Assembly: GCA_003500135.1 (NCBI GenBank)
Contig: DNTA01000323.1
Location: 1 to 16,589 of the forward strand
Direction: 5' to 3'
Source: Cytophagales bacterium
GTDB lineage: Bacteria > Bacteroidota > Bacteroidia > Cytophagales > Cyclobacteriaceae
Length of the DNA stretch: 16,589 nucleotides
The notes under the pieces were generated by a model. It ran no database searches and had not been told where the DNA came from. It saw only the letters and a program-made list of their open reading frames with translations. This document shows, piece after piece, positions 7,902-15,462 of this stretch; the stretch's first letter is position 1; every line of letters begins with the position of its first letter. A program made the translations under genes and the position numbers.

Positions 7902-7922
7902 TAATCATGTGAAGAATGATTA
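7902..7922. repeat. Perfect 7-bp inverted repeat upstream of rpoN
   Basis: Arms TAATCAT (7902-7908) and ATGATTA (7916-7922) flank a 7-base spacer. The repeat is 34 bases before the rpoN start codon and just before a -7-like sequence, TAACTTTC (7927-7934). Its size and position suit a dimeric repressor or activator site, but no regulator can be named, and in AT-rich DNA a repeat of this length can arise by chance. Confidence 0.35.
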
Positions 7923-7956
7923 ATTTTAACTTTCAAACCTTGAAATCGAGACTTGA

Positions 7957-9399
7957 ATGCAAAAGTTAGGATTAGTACAGTCGCTACAGCAAAAGTTGTC
8001 TCCGCAGCAAATTCAGTTTATTAAGTTGTTGCAAATACCTACTGCTGAGCTGGAACATCGTATTGAAGAAGAGCTGGAGGTCAACCCTGCCCTGGAAGAA
8101 GGACGTGAAAACGAAGAGGATTCTTATGAGGAAAGCAGCGAATTTGAAGATAGCGATTCAGCGGCTGACGAAGATATAAATTTCGAGGAATACCTGCACG
8201 ACGATTACAGCGGCTATAAAATGCAGGGCGACGGTAGCGGCGATGAAGAGGAGAAAGATATGCCGTTGGCTGAATATGATACCCTGCTCGATCAGTTAAA
8301 TGCACAATTGGGCTTTATTAAGCTGAATGAACGACAGAGAAAAATTGGGGAACAATTGATCGGAAGTATCGAAAGTGATGGGTACATACGAAGGGATCTG
8401 GATGCCATCATCAATGATTTGGCTTTCTCACAAAATATTGAAACAGATGTAGATGAAGTAGAAGAGATCCTTCGAAAGATCCAGTCTTTTGATCCGGCCG
8501 GGATAGCGGCCAGAAACCTTCAGGAATGTTTGTTGCTTCAACTGGAACGAAAAATTGACCACAATGGTGAAGTGGCACTCGCCACAGAAATACTGGAACA
8601 CCATTTTGACGACTTCACCAAAAAGCATTACGACAAAATCAAAAAGAAATTGGGTGTAGAGGATGATGAGATAGTCAAGCACGCTATCGAAACCATTACG
8701 AAACTGAACCCCAAACCAGGTGGTTCATCCGGTGAAATGGTTAAGACCCAATACCTGATCCCCGATTTTATATTGATTAACAATAACGGTAAACTTGAGC
8801 TGACACTGAATAGTAGAAATGCACCGGAGTTGAGGGTTTCCAGGTCGTTTTCGGAAATGATGGACACTTATGACAAGTCAAAAAAGAAGGATAAGAAGCT
8901 CAGGGAAACTGCCACTTTTGTCAAGCAAAAGCTCGATGCCGCCAAGTGGTTCATCGATGCCATAAAGCAACGACAGCACACCCTGTTAAACACCATGAAT
9001 GCCATCGCACAATTCCAATATGATTTCTTTTTATCGGGCGAAGAATCTGACCTGAAACCCATGATCCTTAAAGACATAGCTCAGGAAATCCAAATGGATA
9101 TTTCAACAGTATCCAGGGTTGTCAATAGTAAATCCGTTCAAACCGAATTTGGTATATTTCCATTGAAATATTTCTTTTCAGAAGCCATTTCCACGCAAAG
9201 CGGAGATGATGTAAGTAGCAGGGAGGTGAAAAGCGTATTGAAAGGATTTATTGAAGCCGAAGATAAAAAGAAACCCTTGTCGGACGACAAACTTGAAAAA
9301 CTACTTAAAGATAAAGGATATAAAATAGCCAGAAGAACTGTGGCCAAATACCGGGAACAAATGGGCATTCCTGTGGCCAGGTTGCGAAAAGAATTCTAG
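7957..9399 (+). CDS. rpoN: RNA polymerase sigma-54 factor (RpoN)
   Basis: This 480-residue sigma-54 factor directs RNA polymerase to -24/-12 promoters and depends on AAA+ activators. Region I at the N terminus is glutamine-rich (LVQSLQQKLSPQQIQFIKLL, 6-25), ending in ELEVNPALEE. Region II is strongly acidic (about 50-102). Region III holds the core-binding part (about 110-245), a central helix-turn-helix area (LKDIAQEIQMDISTVSRVV, about 370-388) and the diagnostic RpoN box ARRTVAKYRE (458-467). All the usual parts are present at normal length. No enhancer-binding protein gene is in the window. The start ATG is followed at once by the conserved region I, so the start is secure. The next gene begins 2 bases after the stop and is probably co-transcribed. 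Confidence 0.97.
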   Translation: MQKLGLVQSLQQKLSPQQIQFIKLLQIPTAELEHRIEEELEVNPALEEGRENEEDSYEESSEFEDSDSAADEDINFEEYLHDDYSGYKMQGDGSGDEEEKDMPLAEYDTLLDQLNAQLGFIKLNERQRKIGEQLIGSIESDGYIRRDLDAIINDLAFSQNIETDVDEVEEILRKIQSFDPAGIAARNLQECLLLQLERKIDHNGEVALATEILEHHFDDFTKKHYDKIKKKLGVEDDEIVKHAIETITKLNPKPGGSSGEMVKTQYLIPDFILINNNGKLELTLNSRNAPELRVSRSFSEMMDTYDKSKKKDKKLRETATFVKQKLDAAKWFIDAIKQRQHTLLNTMNAIAQFQYDFFLSGEESDLKPMILKDIAQEIQMDISTVSRVVNSKSVQTEFGIFPLKYFFSEAISTQSGDDVSSREVKSVLKGFIEAEDKKKPLSDDKLEKLLKDKGYKIARRTVAKYREQMGIPVARLRKEF

Positions 9400-9401
9400 G
9401 A

Positions 9402-10019
9402 GTGAGGACAATAGCGCGAATTATTTCATACGTGTCGCATCCATTGCTGATGCCGACCTACATATTTTTATTGATCATTTTTTACCTGCCTACAGCTCTC
9501 AGGCCGATAAGTTTTGAGAATATGTGGCGCATATTGTTCGTGGTATTCATGTTGAGTTTTGTAATGCCAATGATTAGCCTGTTGATTCTCCGTTTTTCAC
9601 ACTATATAAAAAGCATTCATTTACATGAGCGACGAGAACGGATTGTCCCTTTTATTTTTGTAATGTCTTTTTATGCCATTTCTTCTTATCTGTTTTATGA
9701 TAAAATCAACCTCAATGATGTACTTTATCTTTTGTTTTTAGCTATTGCATTTCTTTTAGTTGCCCTGACTTTACTTAATCTGAAAGTAAAAGTCAGTATT
9801 CACAGTGCGGCGATATGGGGTGTGTTTGGTTTTATTTATGCGCTGGGCCTTAAATATCCGGAGCATAATATTCGGGAATTACTAACCGTTTTGGCTTTGA
9901 TTGGCGGCCTTGTTAACACTTCAAGGCTGGCGCTTGATGCTCATACGCCTATACAGGTAGGTCTTGGAGGAATAGCAGGCTTCGTCGTTTGTTTTCTTTC
10001 ATTTTACATTTACCTGTAA
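9402..10019 (+). CDS. Polytopic inner-membrane protein with a degenerate PAP2-like pattern
   Basis: This 205-residue protein begins with a GTG two bases after the rpoN stop, so its translation is probably coupled to rpoN. It has about six hydrophobic segments. Three small motifs fall in the order of a PAP2 phosphatase: a basic cluster HERRERIVP (75-83), SIHSA (132-136), and SRLALDAH (174-181), which fits the SR-x5-H part of the third PAP2 motif. The lysine and RP of motif 1, the PSG of motif 2 and the final aspartate of motif 3 are not there, so it is either a diverged phosphatase or an inactive relative. Similar membrane proteins are seen next to rpoN in related bacteria, from memory. No function is assigned. 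Confidence 0.7.
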   Translation: MRTIARIISYVSHPLLMPTYIFLLIIFYLPTALRPISFENMWRILFVVFMLSFVMPMISLLILRFSHYIKSIHLHERRERIVPFIFVMSFYAISSYLFYDKINLNDVLYLLFLAIAFLLVALTLLNLKVKVSIHSAAIWGVFGFIYALGLKYPEHNIRELLTVLALIGGLVNTSRLALDAHTPIQVGLGGIAGFVVCFLSFYIYL

Positions 10020-10022
10020 AAA

Positions 10023-10057
10023 AAAGCCTCTTTCAATTGTCTAATGAAAGAGGCTTT
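10023..10057. terminator. Bidirectional terminator between the rpoN operon and the OMP gene
   Basis: A perfect 13-bp stem has arms AAAGCCTCTTTCA (10023-10035) and TGAAAGAGGCTTT (10045-10057) around a 9-base loop. On the minus strand it is followed by a run of T residues, making a strong terminator for the beta-barrel gene. On the plus strand the T tract is shorter. It sits only 4 bases after the stop of the membrane-protein gene. Confidence 0.85.
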
Positions 10058-10077
10058 CAGGTTTAATGTGTTGTGGC

Positions 10078-10812
10078 CTAAAAAAGTGCGAATGAAATGC
10101 CAAATTGCATTGGAAATGCTTCGGTACCTTCAGGTCCTTTATCCGATTCAAAAAGTGTGGAAATACTGTAATAGTAATAAAGGTTAAATGCTCCGAAACC
10201 AAACTTGGCATATCCGCCGTACCTGAACGATTGGACGTTAAAGTCCCTTTTCAGCTTGGCTTTTTGATTATCACCATTGGCTGTATACTTGGTTTTCATA
10301 GTAGATTGAAGAAGCAAACCGCCTTTTACCCCCAAAGCGGCATGAAACCCTCTTCTGGCATCGTACTTATTGCTTCGCCATCTTATTTCCAATGGTATGT
10401 CTAAATAGGTAAGGCCTAATTTGGATTTATTTACCGACCAGGTAGAGTCCAGGTTAGCCAAAACGGTATTGCCATCGCCGTCGACTGCAAGTGTCTGCCG
10501 ACCATTGAAGGCAAATTTCTCAGTACCAACGCCTATGCCGGGATGAAAAGAAAACCGGCTGTCGCCAATACTTACCGGATATTGGTAATAAATATTGAGT
10601 GCTTTTGATCCCCACCAGTCGGTATTCATATCCTCGGGTTTATCCATTAGCAAGGAAAAACCGAGGTCAATAAACAGATCCCCCGGGATATCAGGTCTGC
10701 CCGCTTGTTCACGAACTACCTTTGATTGGTTAGAGGCCTTATTATTACTTTGAGCAAAAGAAAGATAAGCCGCAGATATTAAAAATATGGTTAAAAAAAG
10801 TCGCTTCATCAT
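10078..10812 (-). CDS. Outer-membrane beta-barrel protein (porin family-like)
   Basis: This 244-residue protein has a clear signal peptide (MMKRLFLTIFLISAAYLSFA, cut near residue 20 before QSNN). A short disordered stretch follows, and then alternating aromatic and polar beta strands such as LFIDLGFSLLM, FSFHPGIGVG, LDIPLEIRWRS, FHAALGVKGGLLL and FGFGAFNLYYYYS. It ends in FGISFALF with a terminal phenylalanine, the usual beta-barrel assembly signal. This is the build of the Bacteroidota OMP_b-brl_2 type barrels (about 8 to 10 strands), whose cargo or role is mostly unknown. It has no feature that would identify it as PorT. Two ATG codons stand in tandem; the first at 10812 is used. Its promoter is legible upstream. 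Confidence 0.8.
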   Translation of the reverse strand: MMKRLFLTIFLISAAYLSFAQSNNKASNQSKVVREQAGRPDIPGDLFIDLGFSLLMDKPEDMNTDWWGSKALNIYYQYPVSIGDSRFSFHPGIGVGTEKFAFNGRQTLAVDGDGNTVLANLDSTWSVNKSKLGLTYLDIPLEIRWRSNKYDARRGFHAALGVKGGLLLQSTMKTKYTANGDNQKAKLKRDFNVQSFRYGGYAKFGFGAFNLYYYYSISTLFESDKGPEGTEAFPMQFGISFALF

Positions 10813-10846
10813 ATATCAGAATATAGTTTTAATCGGACAATAGGCG

Positions 10847-10876
10847 CAAAGATAGCGTTTTTAATAAAGCTCAAAA
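10847..10876 (-). promoter_or_regulatory. Promoter of the outer-membrane barrel gene
   Basis: On the minus strand a TTTTG (10876-10872) is followed after 17 bases by a perfect -7 element TATCTTTG (10854-10847). Spacing and both boxes fit the Bacteroidota housekeeping promoter. The expected transcript start near 10840 leaves a leader of about 28 bases. Confidence 0.7.
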
Positions 10877-11000
10877 CAAATATTTCTAATAGTTGAGTAT
10901 TCCGTTAAGTTTTGTGAAAGAATAAACAAAAACGTTAGCAGGAAATATTTATTCGTAATCGGGTAAGTGGTGATGCAGGTATTTATGAGGGCATTGTTTG

Positions 11001-11031
11001 TTGGAAATACAATAACTTGTGTTTATCTTTG
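11001..11031 (+). promoter_or_regulatory. Promoter of tRNA-Arg
   Basis: A TTG at 11001-11003 (with a TTTG just upstream at 10997-11000) is followed after 20 bases by a perfect -7 element TATCTTTG at 11024-11031. Transcription would start near 11037, about 42 bases before the mature tRNA, leaving a 5' leader for RNase P. Confidence 0.7.
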
Positions 11032-11078
11032 CAGCCGCTTTAGGGCAAAAGCCTTAAAATATATATTTTTGATCCAAT

Positions 11079-11152
11079 GGACCCGTAGCTTAACTGGATA
11101 GAGCACCTGACTACGGATCAGGAGGTTGGGGGTTCGACTCCCTCCGGGTTCA
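11079..11152 (+). tRNA. tRNA-Arg, anticodon ACG
   Basis: The acceptor stem is GGACCCG (11079-11085) paired with CGGGTTC (11145-11151), followed by discriminator A. The anticodon stem CCTGA/TCAGG (11106-11110 and 11118-11122) holds the loop CTACGGA with anticodon ACG at 11113-11115. The T loop carries GGTTCGACTCC. The first anticodon base is expected to be edited to inosine by TadA so that CGN codons are read. The 3' CCA is not encoded: the genome reads A, then CA. The gene has its own promoter and terminator and stands alone. Confidence 0.97.
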
Positions 11153-11158
11153 CAAAAG

Positions 11159-11187
11159 CAACTTGTCAAAGATGGGTTGTTTTTTTT
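11159..11187 (+). terminator. Terminator of tRNA-Arg
   Basis: The sequence CAACTTGTC (11159-11167), a 3-base loop AAA, and GATGGGTTG (11171-11179) form a 9-bp stem with three G-U pairs, followed by eight T residues (11180-11187). It is 6 bases after the tRNA discriminator base. Confidence 0.75.
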
Positions 11188-11643
11188 ATTCATACCAATA
11201 GCTTCCGCTCACTTTCAATATAAAAAAACATTATCCCGATTTATGATCGGGTTGATTAAAGAGGAATCACTTTCAGTTTACACCATAATGTATTAAATTT
11301 CTATAATAAAGGATTGTCTGTATGCCCGTATAAACAGGATGTAATTAACCCATGTCCAGTAGCGTTATTCGCAATTTTGTGTATATGTGATATTAATTAG
11401 AGGTAAATCTTCTAATATCGTAATTTTATTCAATAAATACAGGCTTCAATAATAAAATAAGTTTAAAACGTTGTAAAATTTGCATCAATTTTGAAAAACA
11501 TGTATTATATCATTTTTTTGGATTTACTTCATTATTTTTTTTGTAGTGTAATCAAAACAGACATATAGAATCGGGATAAATGAACATCCCGTAGAGAAAA
11601 TCAAGAATTAATAATTAGGGCAGATGATTAATAATAATTAAAA
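11188..11643 (+). promoter_or_regulatory. 456-base AT-rich leader region of the carboxyltransferase operon
   Basis: No gene is seen here on either strand. Three inverted repeats are. CCCGAT/ATCGGG has a 5-base loop (11235-11251). GATATTA/TAATATC lies at 11389-11395 and 11413-11419. CGGGAT/ATCCCG with an 8-base spacer lies at 11572-11591, 52 bases before the first gene. The 11-base sequence TTATCCCGATT (11231-11241) recurs in reverse complement at 11569-11579. No perfect TAnnTTTG element was found on the plus strand; near matches with one extra base occur around 11475-11483 (TAAAATTTG). The region probably holds the operon promoter and control sites, but none can be named. Confidence 0.35.
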
Positions 11644-13200
11644 ATGACAGTAGCAGAAAAAATAGAGTTCCTAAAAAATAAGAGAGTGGAAACCCTGAAA
11701 ATGGGTGGTGAGGAGAGAATAGCCAAGCAAAAGAAAAAAGGCAAACTCACCGCAAGAGAGAGGATAAACTTGCTTTTTGATGAAGGTACATTCTGTGAAA
11801 TCGACATGTTCGTAAAACATCGTTGTGTAAACTTTGGATTGGATAAAGAAGAAATACCTTCTGACGGTGTGATAGTGGGGCATGGTAAAATAAATGGCAG
11901 AACGGTCTTTGCCTTTGCTCAGGACTTTACCTCACGGGGTGGATCATTAGGGGAAATGCACGCACGTAAGATCTGTAAAATCATGGATCTGGCCATAAAA
12001 TCAGGATCTCCGGTAGTAGGCCTTAATGATTCCGGCGGTGCCAGGGTAGAGGAAGGAGTTGATGCGCTTAAAGGCTATGGCGAGATCTTTATGCGTAATT
12101 CAAAAGCATCGGGTGTGATTCCACAAATTTCCGCCGTTATGGGGCCTTGCGCCGGAGGTGCAGTTTATTCACCGGCCATGACGGACTTTGTTTTTATGGT
12201 GAAGAAGAACAGCCACATGTTTATCACCAGCCCTTATGTAATCAAGACTGTTACAGGTGAGGAAACAACCTTCGAAGAACTGGGCGGTGCAATGGCACAT
12301 AACAGCAAAAGTGGAAATGCACATTTTGCCTGTGAAAATGACGAAGAGACTATTGAAGGAATACGTGAACTTCTTGAATACCTTCCAAGCAATAACCTGG
12401 AGGAGGCCCCAGAGGTAAATATGGAGGATGATCCTTACAGGTTATGTGAAGATCTGGATACTATTATTCCGGAAGATGCAAAGGTGCCTTATGATATGAA
12501 GAATATAATTGAGTCGGTATTGGATCAGGGAGTTTTTGATGAGGTTCATGAACACTATGCCGAAAACGCCATTGTCGGTTTTGGAAGATTAAATAATAAA
12601 AGTGTAGGTATCATAGGTAATCAACCCTTGGTTCAGGCGGGCTGTCTCGATATTGACGCTTCGGATAAAATTAGCCGTTTTGTAAGAACTTGTGATGCAT
12701 TTAATATCCCATTGATCACTTTTGTTGATGTACCCGGTTATTTGCCAGGTGTACAACAGGAGCTTAACGGTATAATCCGACACGGCGCCAAACTGTTGTG
12801 GAGTTATGCGGAAGCATCGGTACCAAAATTTACCGTGGTTACTCGTAAAGATTATGGTGGTGCATACCTGGCCATGTGTGCCAAACCGCTTGGAGCTGAT
12901 ATGGTATTTGCCTGGCCTACTGCCGAGATTGCAGTTATGGGCTCAAAAGGTGCAGTAGAGGTTATTTCCACTTATCGCAAGCAGATCAGCACAGCAGAGG
13001 ATAAGGCGAAAATGACACAGGAAAAAATTGATGAATACGAGACAAGGTTTAGCGTGCCGTATTTAGCAGCAGAAAGAGGTTATATCGATGACGTGATTGT
13101 ACCAAGTGAGACGCGTATGAGATTGATCGCTGCACTGGACGCTATGAGCTCCAAAACTGAAACATCACCGCCTAAAAAACACGGAAATATTCCGCTCTGA
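11644..13200 (+). CDS. Biotin-dependent acyl-CoA carboxyltransferase (12S / MmdA / PccB type)
   Basis: This 518-residue protein has the twin crotonase-like domains of acyl-CoA carboxyltransferases. The N-terminal half has SGGARVEEG (130-138) and GPCAGGAVYSPA (167-178), which form the CoA-ester oxyanion site. The C-terminal half has CLDIDASDK (334-342), VDVPGYLPG (361-369) and AWPTAEIAVMG (423-433), which bind carboxybiotin. The tail KKHGNIPL (511-518) is typical of propionyl/methylmalonyl-CoA enzymes. The stretch GGAYLAMCAK (405-414) recalls methylmalonyl-CoA decarboxylase and transcarboxylase 12S subunits more than actinobacterial PccB, which usually has an aspartate after the tyrosine; this is from memory. 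Family members move CO2 between biotin and propionyl-CoA or a similar acyl-CoA in the cytoplasm. It is the first gene of a three-gene cluster with an OadA-type biotin protein and no biotin carboxylase. Confidence 0.92.
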   Translation: MTVAEKIEFLKNKRVETLKMGGEERIAKQKKKGKLTARERINLLFDEGTFCEIDMFVKHRCVNFGLDKEEIPSDGVIVGHGKINGRTVFAFAQDFTSRGGSLGEMHARKICKIMDLAIKSGSPVVGLNDSGGARVEEGVDALKGYGEIFMRNSKASGVIPQISAVMGPCAGGAVYSPAMTDFVFMVKKNSHMFITSPYVIKTVTGEETTFEELGGAMAHNSKSGNAHFACENDEETIEGIRELLEYLPSNNLEEAPEVNMEDDPYRLCEDLDTIIPEDAKVPYDMKNIIESVLDQGVFDEVHEHYAENAIVGFGRLNNKSVGIIGNQPLVQAGCLDIDASDKISRFVRTCDAFNIPLITFVDVPGYLPGVQQELNGIIRHGAKLLWSYAEASVPKFTVVTRKDYGGAYLAMCAKPLGADMVFAWPTAEIAVMGSKGAVEVISTYRKQISTAEDKAKMTQEKIDEYETRFSVPYLAAERGYIDDVIVPSETRMRLIAALDAMSSKTETSPPKKHGNIPL

Positions 13201-13261
13201 TAATTCTTAAAGATTAAAAAAACAAAAAAGAATTCCATATACCACATAAATTTTATATAAT

Positions 13262-13489
13262 ATGACAAGGTCAGAAAAAATGAAGAAAGCAGTTTCAATA
13301 GCTGTGGCATATTATTTAGAACAACAAAAGCTTCAATGTGCAAGCACAGGAGATTGCAACTCCAGGAAGAGCTGGGTGAACACGAGTAAAGCAATTCAAA
13401 TGCGTGGTAGAATGATCATGCAACAGAGAGGCCGTGTGGCAAGTGTAAGGAATGTTGGTAGGAGGGATGAGGCTGCTACACAGAACTAG
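13262..13489 (+). CDS. Small basic protein between the two carboxyltransferase genes
   Basis: This 75-residue protein lies 61 bases after the acyl-CoA carboxyltransferase gene and about 64 bases before the OadA-type gene, in the same direction. It has a short amphipathic N-terminal helix (KKAVSIAVAYYLEQQ, 8-22), two cysteines (26 and 32), a tryptophan (38) and an arginine-rich C-terminal half containing MRGRMIMQQRGR. There is no full transmembrane helix and no signal peptide. The order 'short hydrophobic helix, then W, then GR-rich end' recalls, from memory, the small OadG/delta-like subunits and helix-plus-tail segments found with biotin-dependent decarboxylases. That likeness is weak. Its position suggests an assembly or linker subunit of the carboxyltransferase complex. 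A second in-frame ATG (13280) would give 69 residues. No function is established. Confidence 0.65.
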   Translation: MTRSEKMKKAVSIAVAYYLEQQKLQCASTGDCNSRKSWVNTSKAIQMRGRMIMQQRGRVASVRNVGRRDEAATQN

Positions 13490-13553
13490 TTGTGAAACCG
13501 GGCAAATAAAAGTGAATTAAAAAGATAAATTAGACAACTAAATATAAGTGAAG

Positions 13554-15461
13554 ATGGCATATGATAAACATGGGGTCCTGGAAATGACGGACGTGAAATA
13601 TGATGCAGATAGGCCTAAAGCACAAAATCCAATTAAAATTAATGATGTAACCTTCCGCGATGGCCATCAGTCATTGTTTGCAACAAGAGGTAGAACAGAA
13701 GATATGATCCCGGTTGCGGAAATGATGGATGAAGTAGGGTTTAATGCCGTTGAGACCTGGGGAGGAGCGAGCTTCGATGCTATGCATAGATATCTCGCCG
13801 AAGATCCATGGGAGCGTCTGCGTACCTTAAAGAAGTATATGAAGAAAACCCCGTTTTCTATGCTTTTGAGAGGTCAGAATGTGGTAGGATACCGGAATTA
13901 TGCTGATGATGTGGTAAGCGCATTCGTTCAGCGGGCTATTGATCACGGTATGGATATTTTCAGGTGTTTTGATGCCTTAAATGACTACCGGAATTTTGAA
14001 ACAGCTGCCAAAGTCATAAAAGATAACGGAAAGCATTTTCAAGGTGTGGTGTGCTATACCCTTACTGAGCCACGGCTAGGTGGTGATGTATACAATATGG
14101 AATACTACATCCAGAAAGTGAAAGAGCTTATCGAATTTGGCGTTGATTCCATTTGTATTAAGGATATGGCCGGGCTTATTGCACCTTATGATATCTATAA
14201 TATGGTGCGCGAAATAAAAGCGATAACTGATATTCCGATAAACCTGCATACTCACTTTACCTCTGGTATGGGAGATTTGTCCATCTTCAAGGCTATCGAA
14301 GCAGGTGTGGATATTGTAGATACCTGTGTGAGTCCATATGCCTACAGAACTTCCCATCCGGCAGTTGAACCGATCATCATGTCGTTGTTGGGTACCAATC
14401 GCGATTCAGGCCTGGATATTAAAAAAGTAACGGCCATAGCCGATGAAATGGAAAAATACATTCCTAAGTATCGTCATTTAGATAATAATCCGAAATATTC
14501 GATTATAGATATCAACGTATTGTTGCACCAAACACCGGGAGGAATGCTATCCAACCTCGTAAACCAGTTGAAAGCAATGAATTCGCTGGATAAGTTGGAT
14601 GATGTATTCAGACTATTGCCAAAAGTAAGAAAAGACCTTGGTAGTATCCCGCTGGTTACACCTACCTCGCAAATTGTTGGGGTACAGACGGTTAACAATG
14701 TGTTGTTTGATGAAGAAGAGGGCCAGTATGCCCAGATTACCAAAGAAGTAAAAGACCTTTGCTATGGTCTGTATGGTAAGACTACCAGGGAAATCAACCC
14801 TGAGGTTCGAAAAAAAGCGTTGAAGGGATATGAAAGAGGTGAGGAACCAATTGACGTAAGACCTGGCAGTATTTTAGAACCAGAGCTGGACGAGGTGAAG
14901 GAAAAATTCAAAGATCTGACTGCAGACGCAGATGACGAGATACTGTGTGCTTTATATCCGGTTACCGGAAAACGCTTCCTGAAATGGAAATATGGTTTGG
15001 CGGAAGTACCACCAGAGGCTAAACCTAAAACAATGGAGCAGGTGAAAAAAGAACAGGAGCTAATTAAAAAGGCTCTTAGTGGAGAACTGTCCATGGCGAA
15101 AAAAGGAAATGCCCGTGAGATCGAAGTAAAGGTAGACGGCGAGGTGTTTACTGTTGAGATCAACGATCCGTTACAGCAAAATAATGCACCGCAATTCAGG
15201 CCCAGAAAGAAAAAGGAGGCTGCCAAAGAATTAGACCTTTCAGGTAAACTTCTGGCACCAATTCCGGGTATGATTGTGGAATATAAAAAAGCTGTTGGCG
15301 ATAAGGTGAAACCAGGCGACACCCTGGTCGTACTGGAAGCCATGAAGATGATGAACAATCTCGAGGCATCTGTTGCGGGTGAGGTGAAGGAGATAAAATT
15401 TGATTCCGGGGATTCTGTTTCAAAAGGTGACCTGTTGATGGTTATTGAACCGGAGAAATAA
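13554..15461 (+). CDS. OadA/5S-type carboxyltransferase fused to a biotin carrier domain
   Basis: With the ATG at 13554 this protein has 635 residues (an in-frame GTG at 13548 would add two). Residues about 25-300 form the HMGL-like TIM barrel of pyruvate/oxaloacetate carboxyltransferases, with DVTFRDGHQS (31-40), CIKDMAG (201-207, likely the active lysine) and the metal-binding histidines in HTHF (232-235). Residues about 310-490 are the conserved carboxylase domain. A charged linker follows, then a biotinyl domain (about 553-635) with VLEAMKM, in which Lys598 is the expected biotin site. This is the architecture of oxaloacetate decarboxylase alpha or pyruvate carboxylase subunit B. In transcarboxylase terms it is 5S plus 1.3S in one chain. 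The partner upstream is a 12S-type enzyme. No OadB/OadG membrane pump follows; a terminator does. Confidence 0.92.
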   Translation: MAYDKHGVLEMTDVKYDADRPKAQNPIKINDVTFRDGHQSLFATRGRTEDMIPVAEMMDEVGFNAVETWGGASFDAMHRYLAEDPWERLRTLKKYMKKTPFSMLLRGQNVVGYRNYADDVVSAFVQRAIDHGMDIFRCFDALNDYRNFETAAKVIKDNGKHFQGVVCYTLTEPRLGGDVYNMEYYIQKVKELIEFGVDSICIKDMAGLIAPYDIYNMVREIKAITDIPINLHTHFTSGMGDLSIFKAIEAGVDIVDTCVSPYAYRTSHPAVEPIIMSLLGTNRDSGLDIKKVTAIADEMEKYIPKYRHLDNNPKYSIIDINVLLHQTPGGMLSNLVNQLKAMNSLDKLDDVFRLLPKVRKDLGSIPLVTPTSQIVGVQTVNNVLFDEEEGQYAQITKEVKDLCYGLYGKTTREINPEVRKKALKGYERGEEPIDVRPGSILEPELDEVKEKFKDLTADADDEILCALYPVTGKRFLKWKYGLAEVPPEAKPKTMEQVKKEQELIKKALSGELSMAKKGNAREIEVKVDGEVFTVEINDPLQQNNAPQFRPRKKKEAAKELDLSGKLLAPIPGMIVEYKKAVGDKVKPGDTLVVLEAMKMMNNLEASVAGEVKEIKFDSGDSVSKGDLLMVIEPEK

Positions 15462-15462
15462 A

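Noticed and set aside
417..10057. Shared AGCCTCT core in the terminators at 417-449 and 10023-10057 as a dispersed repeat
   Set aside because: Similarity is limited to the stem core and loops differ; common terminator stems in this phylum explain it.
10078..10812. PorT (T9SS component) as the identity of the beta-barrel protein
   Set aside because: Size and barrel build are similar, but I see no diagnostic PorT residues; the general barrel call is safer.
11079..11152. tRNA-Arg as an attachment site for an integrated element
   Set aside because: No integrase, no repeat of the tRNA 3' end and no change in gene style downstream are seen in the window.
14762..15358. 198-codon minus-strand frame
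   Set aside because: It is antisense to the conserved carboxylase and biotinyl domains and is rich in serine and phenylalanine, as expected for a shadow of a lysine- and glutamate-rich protein.
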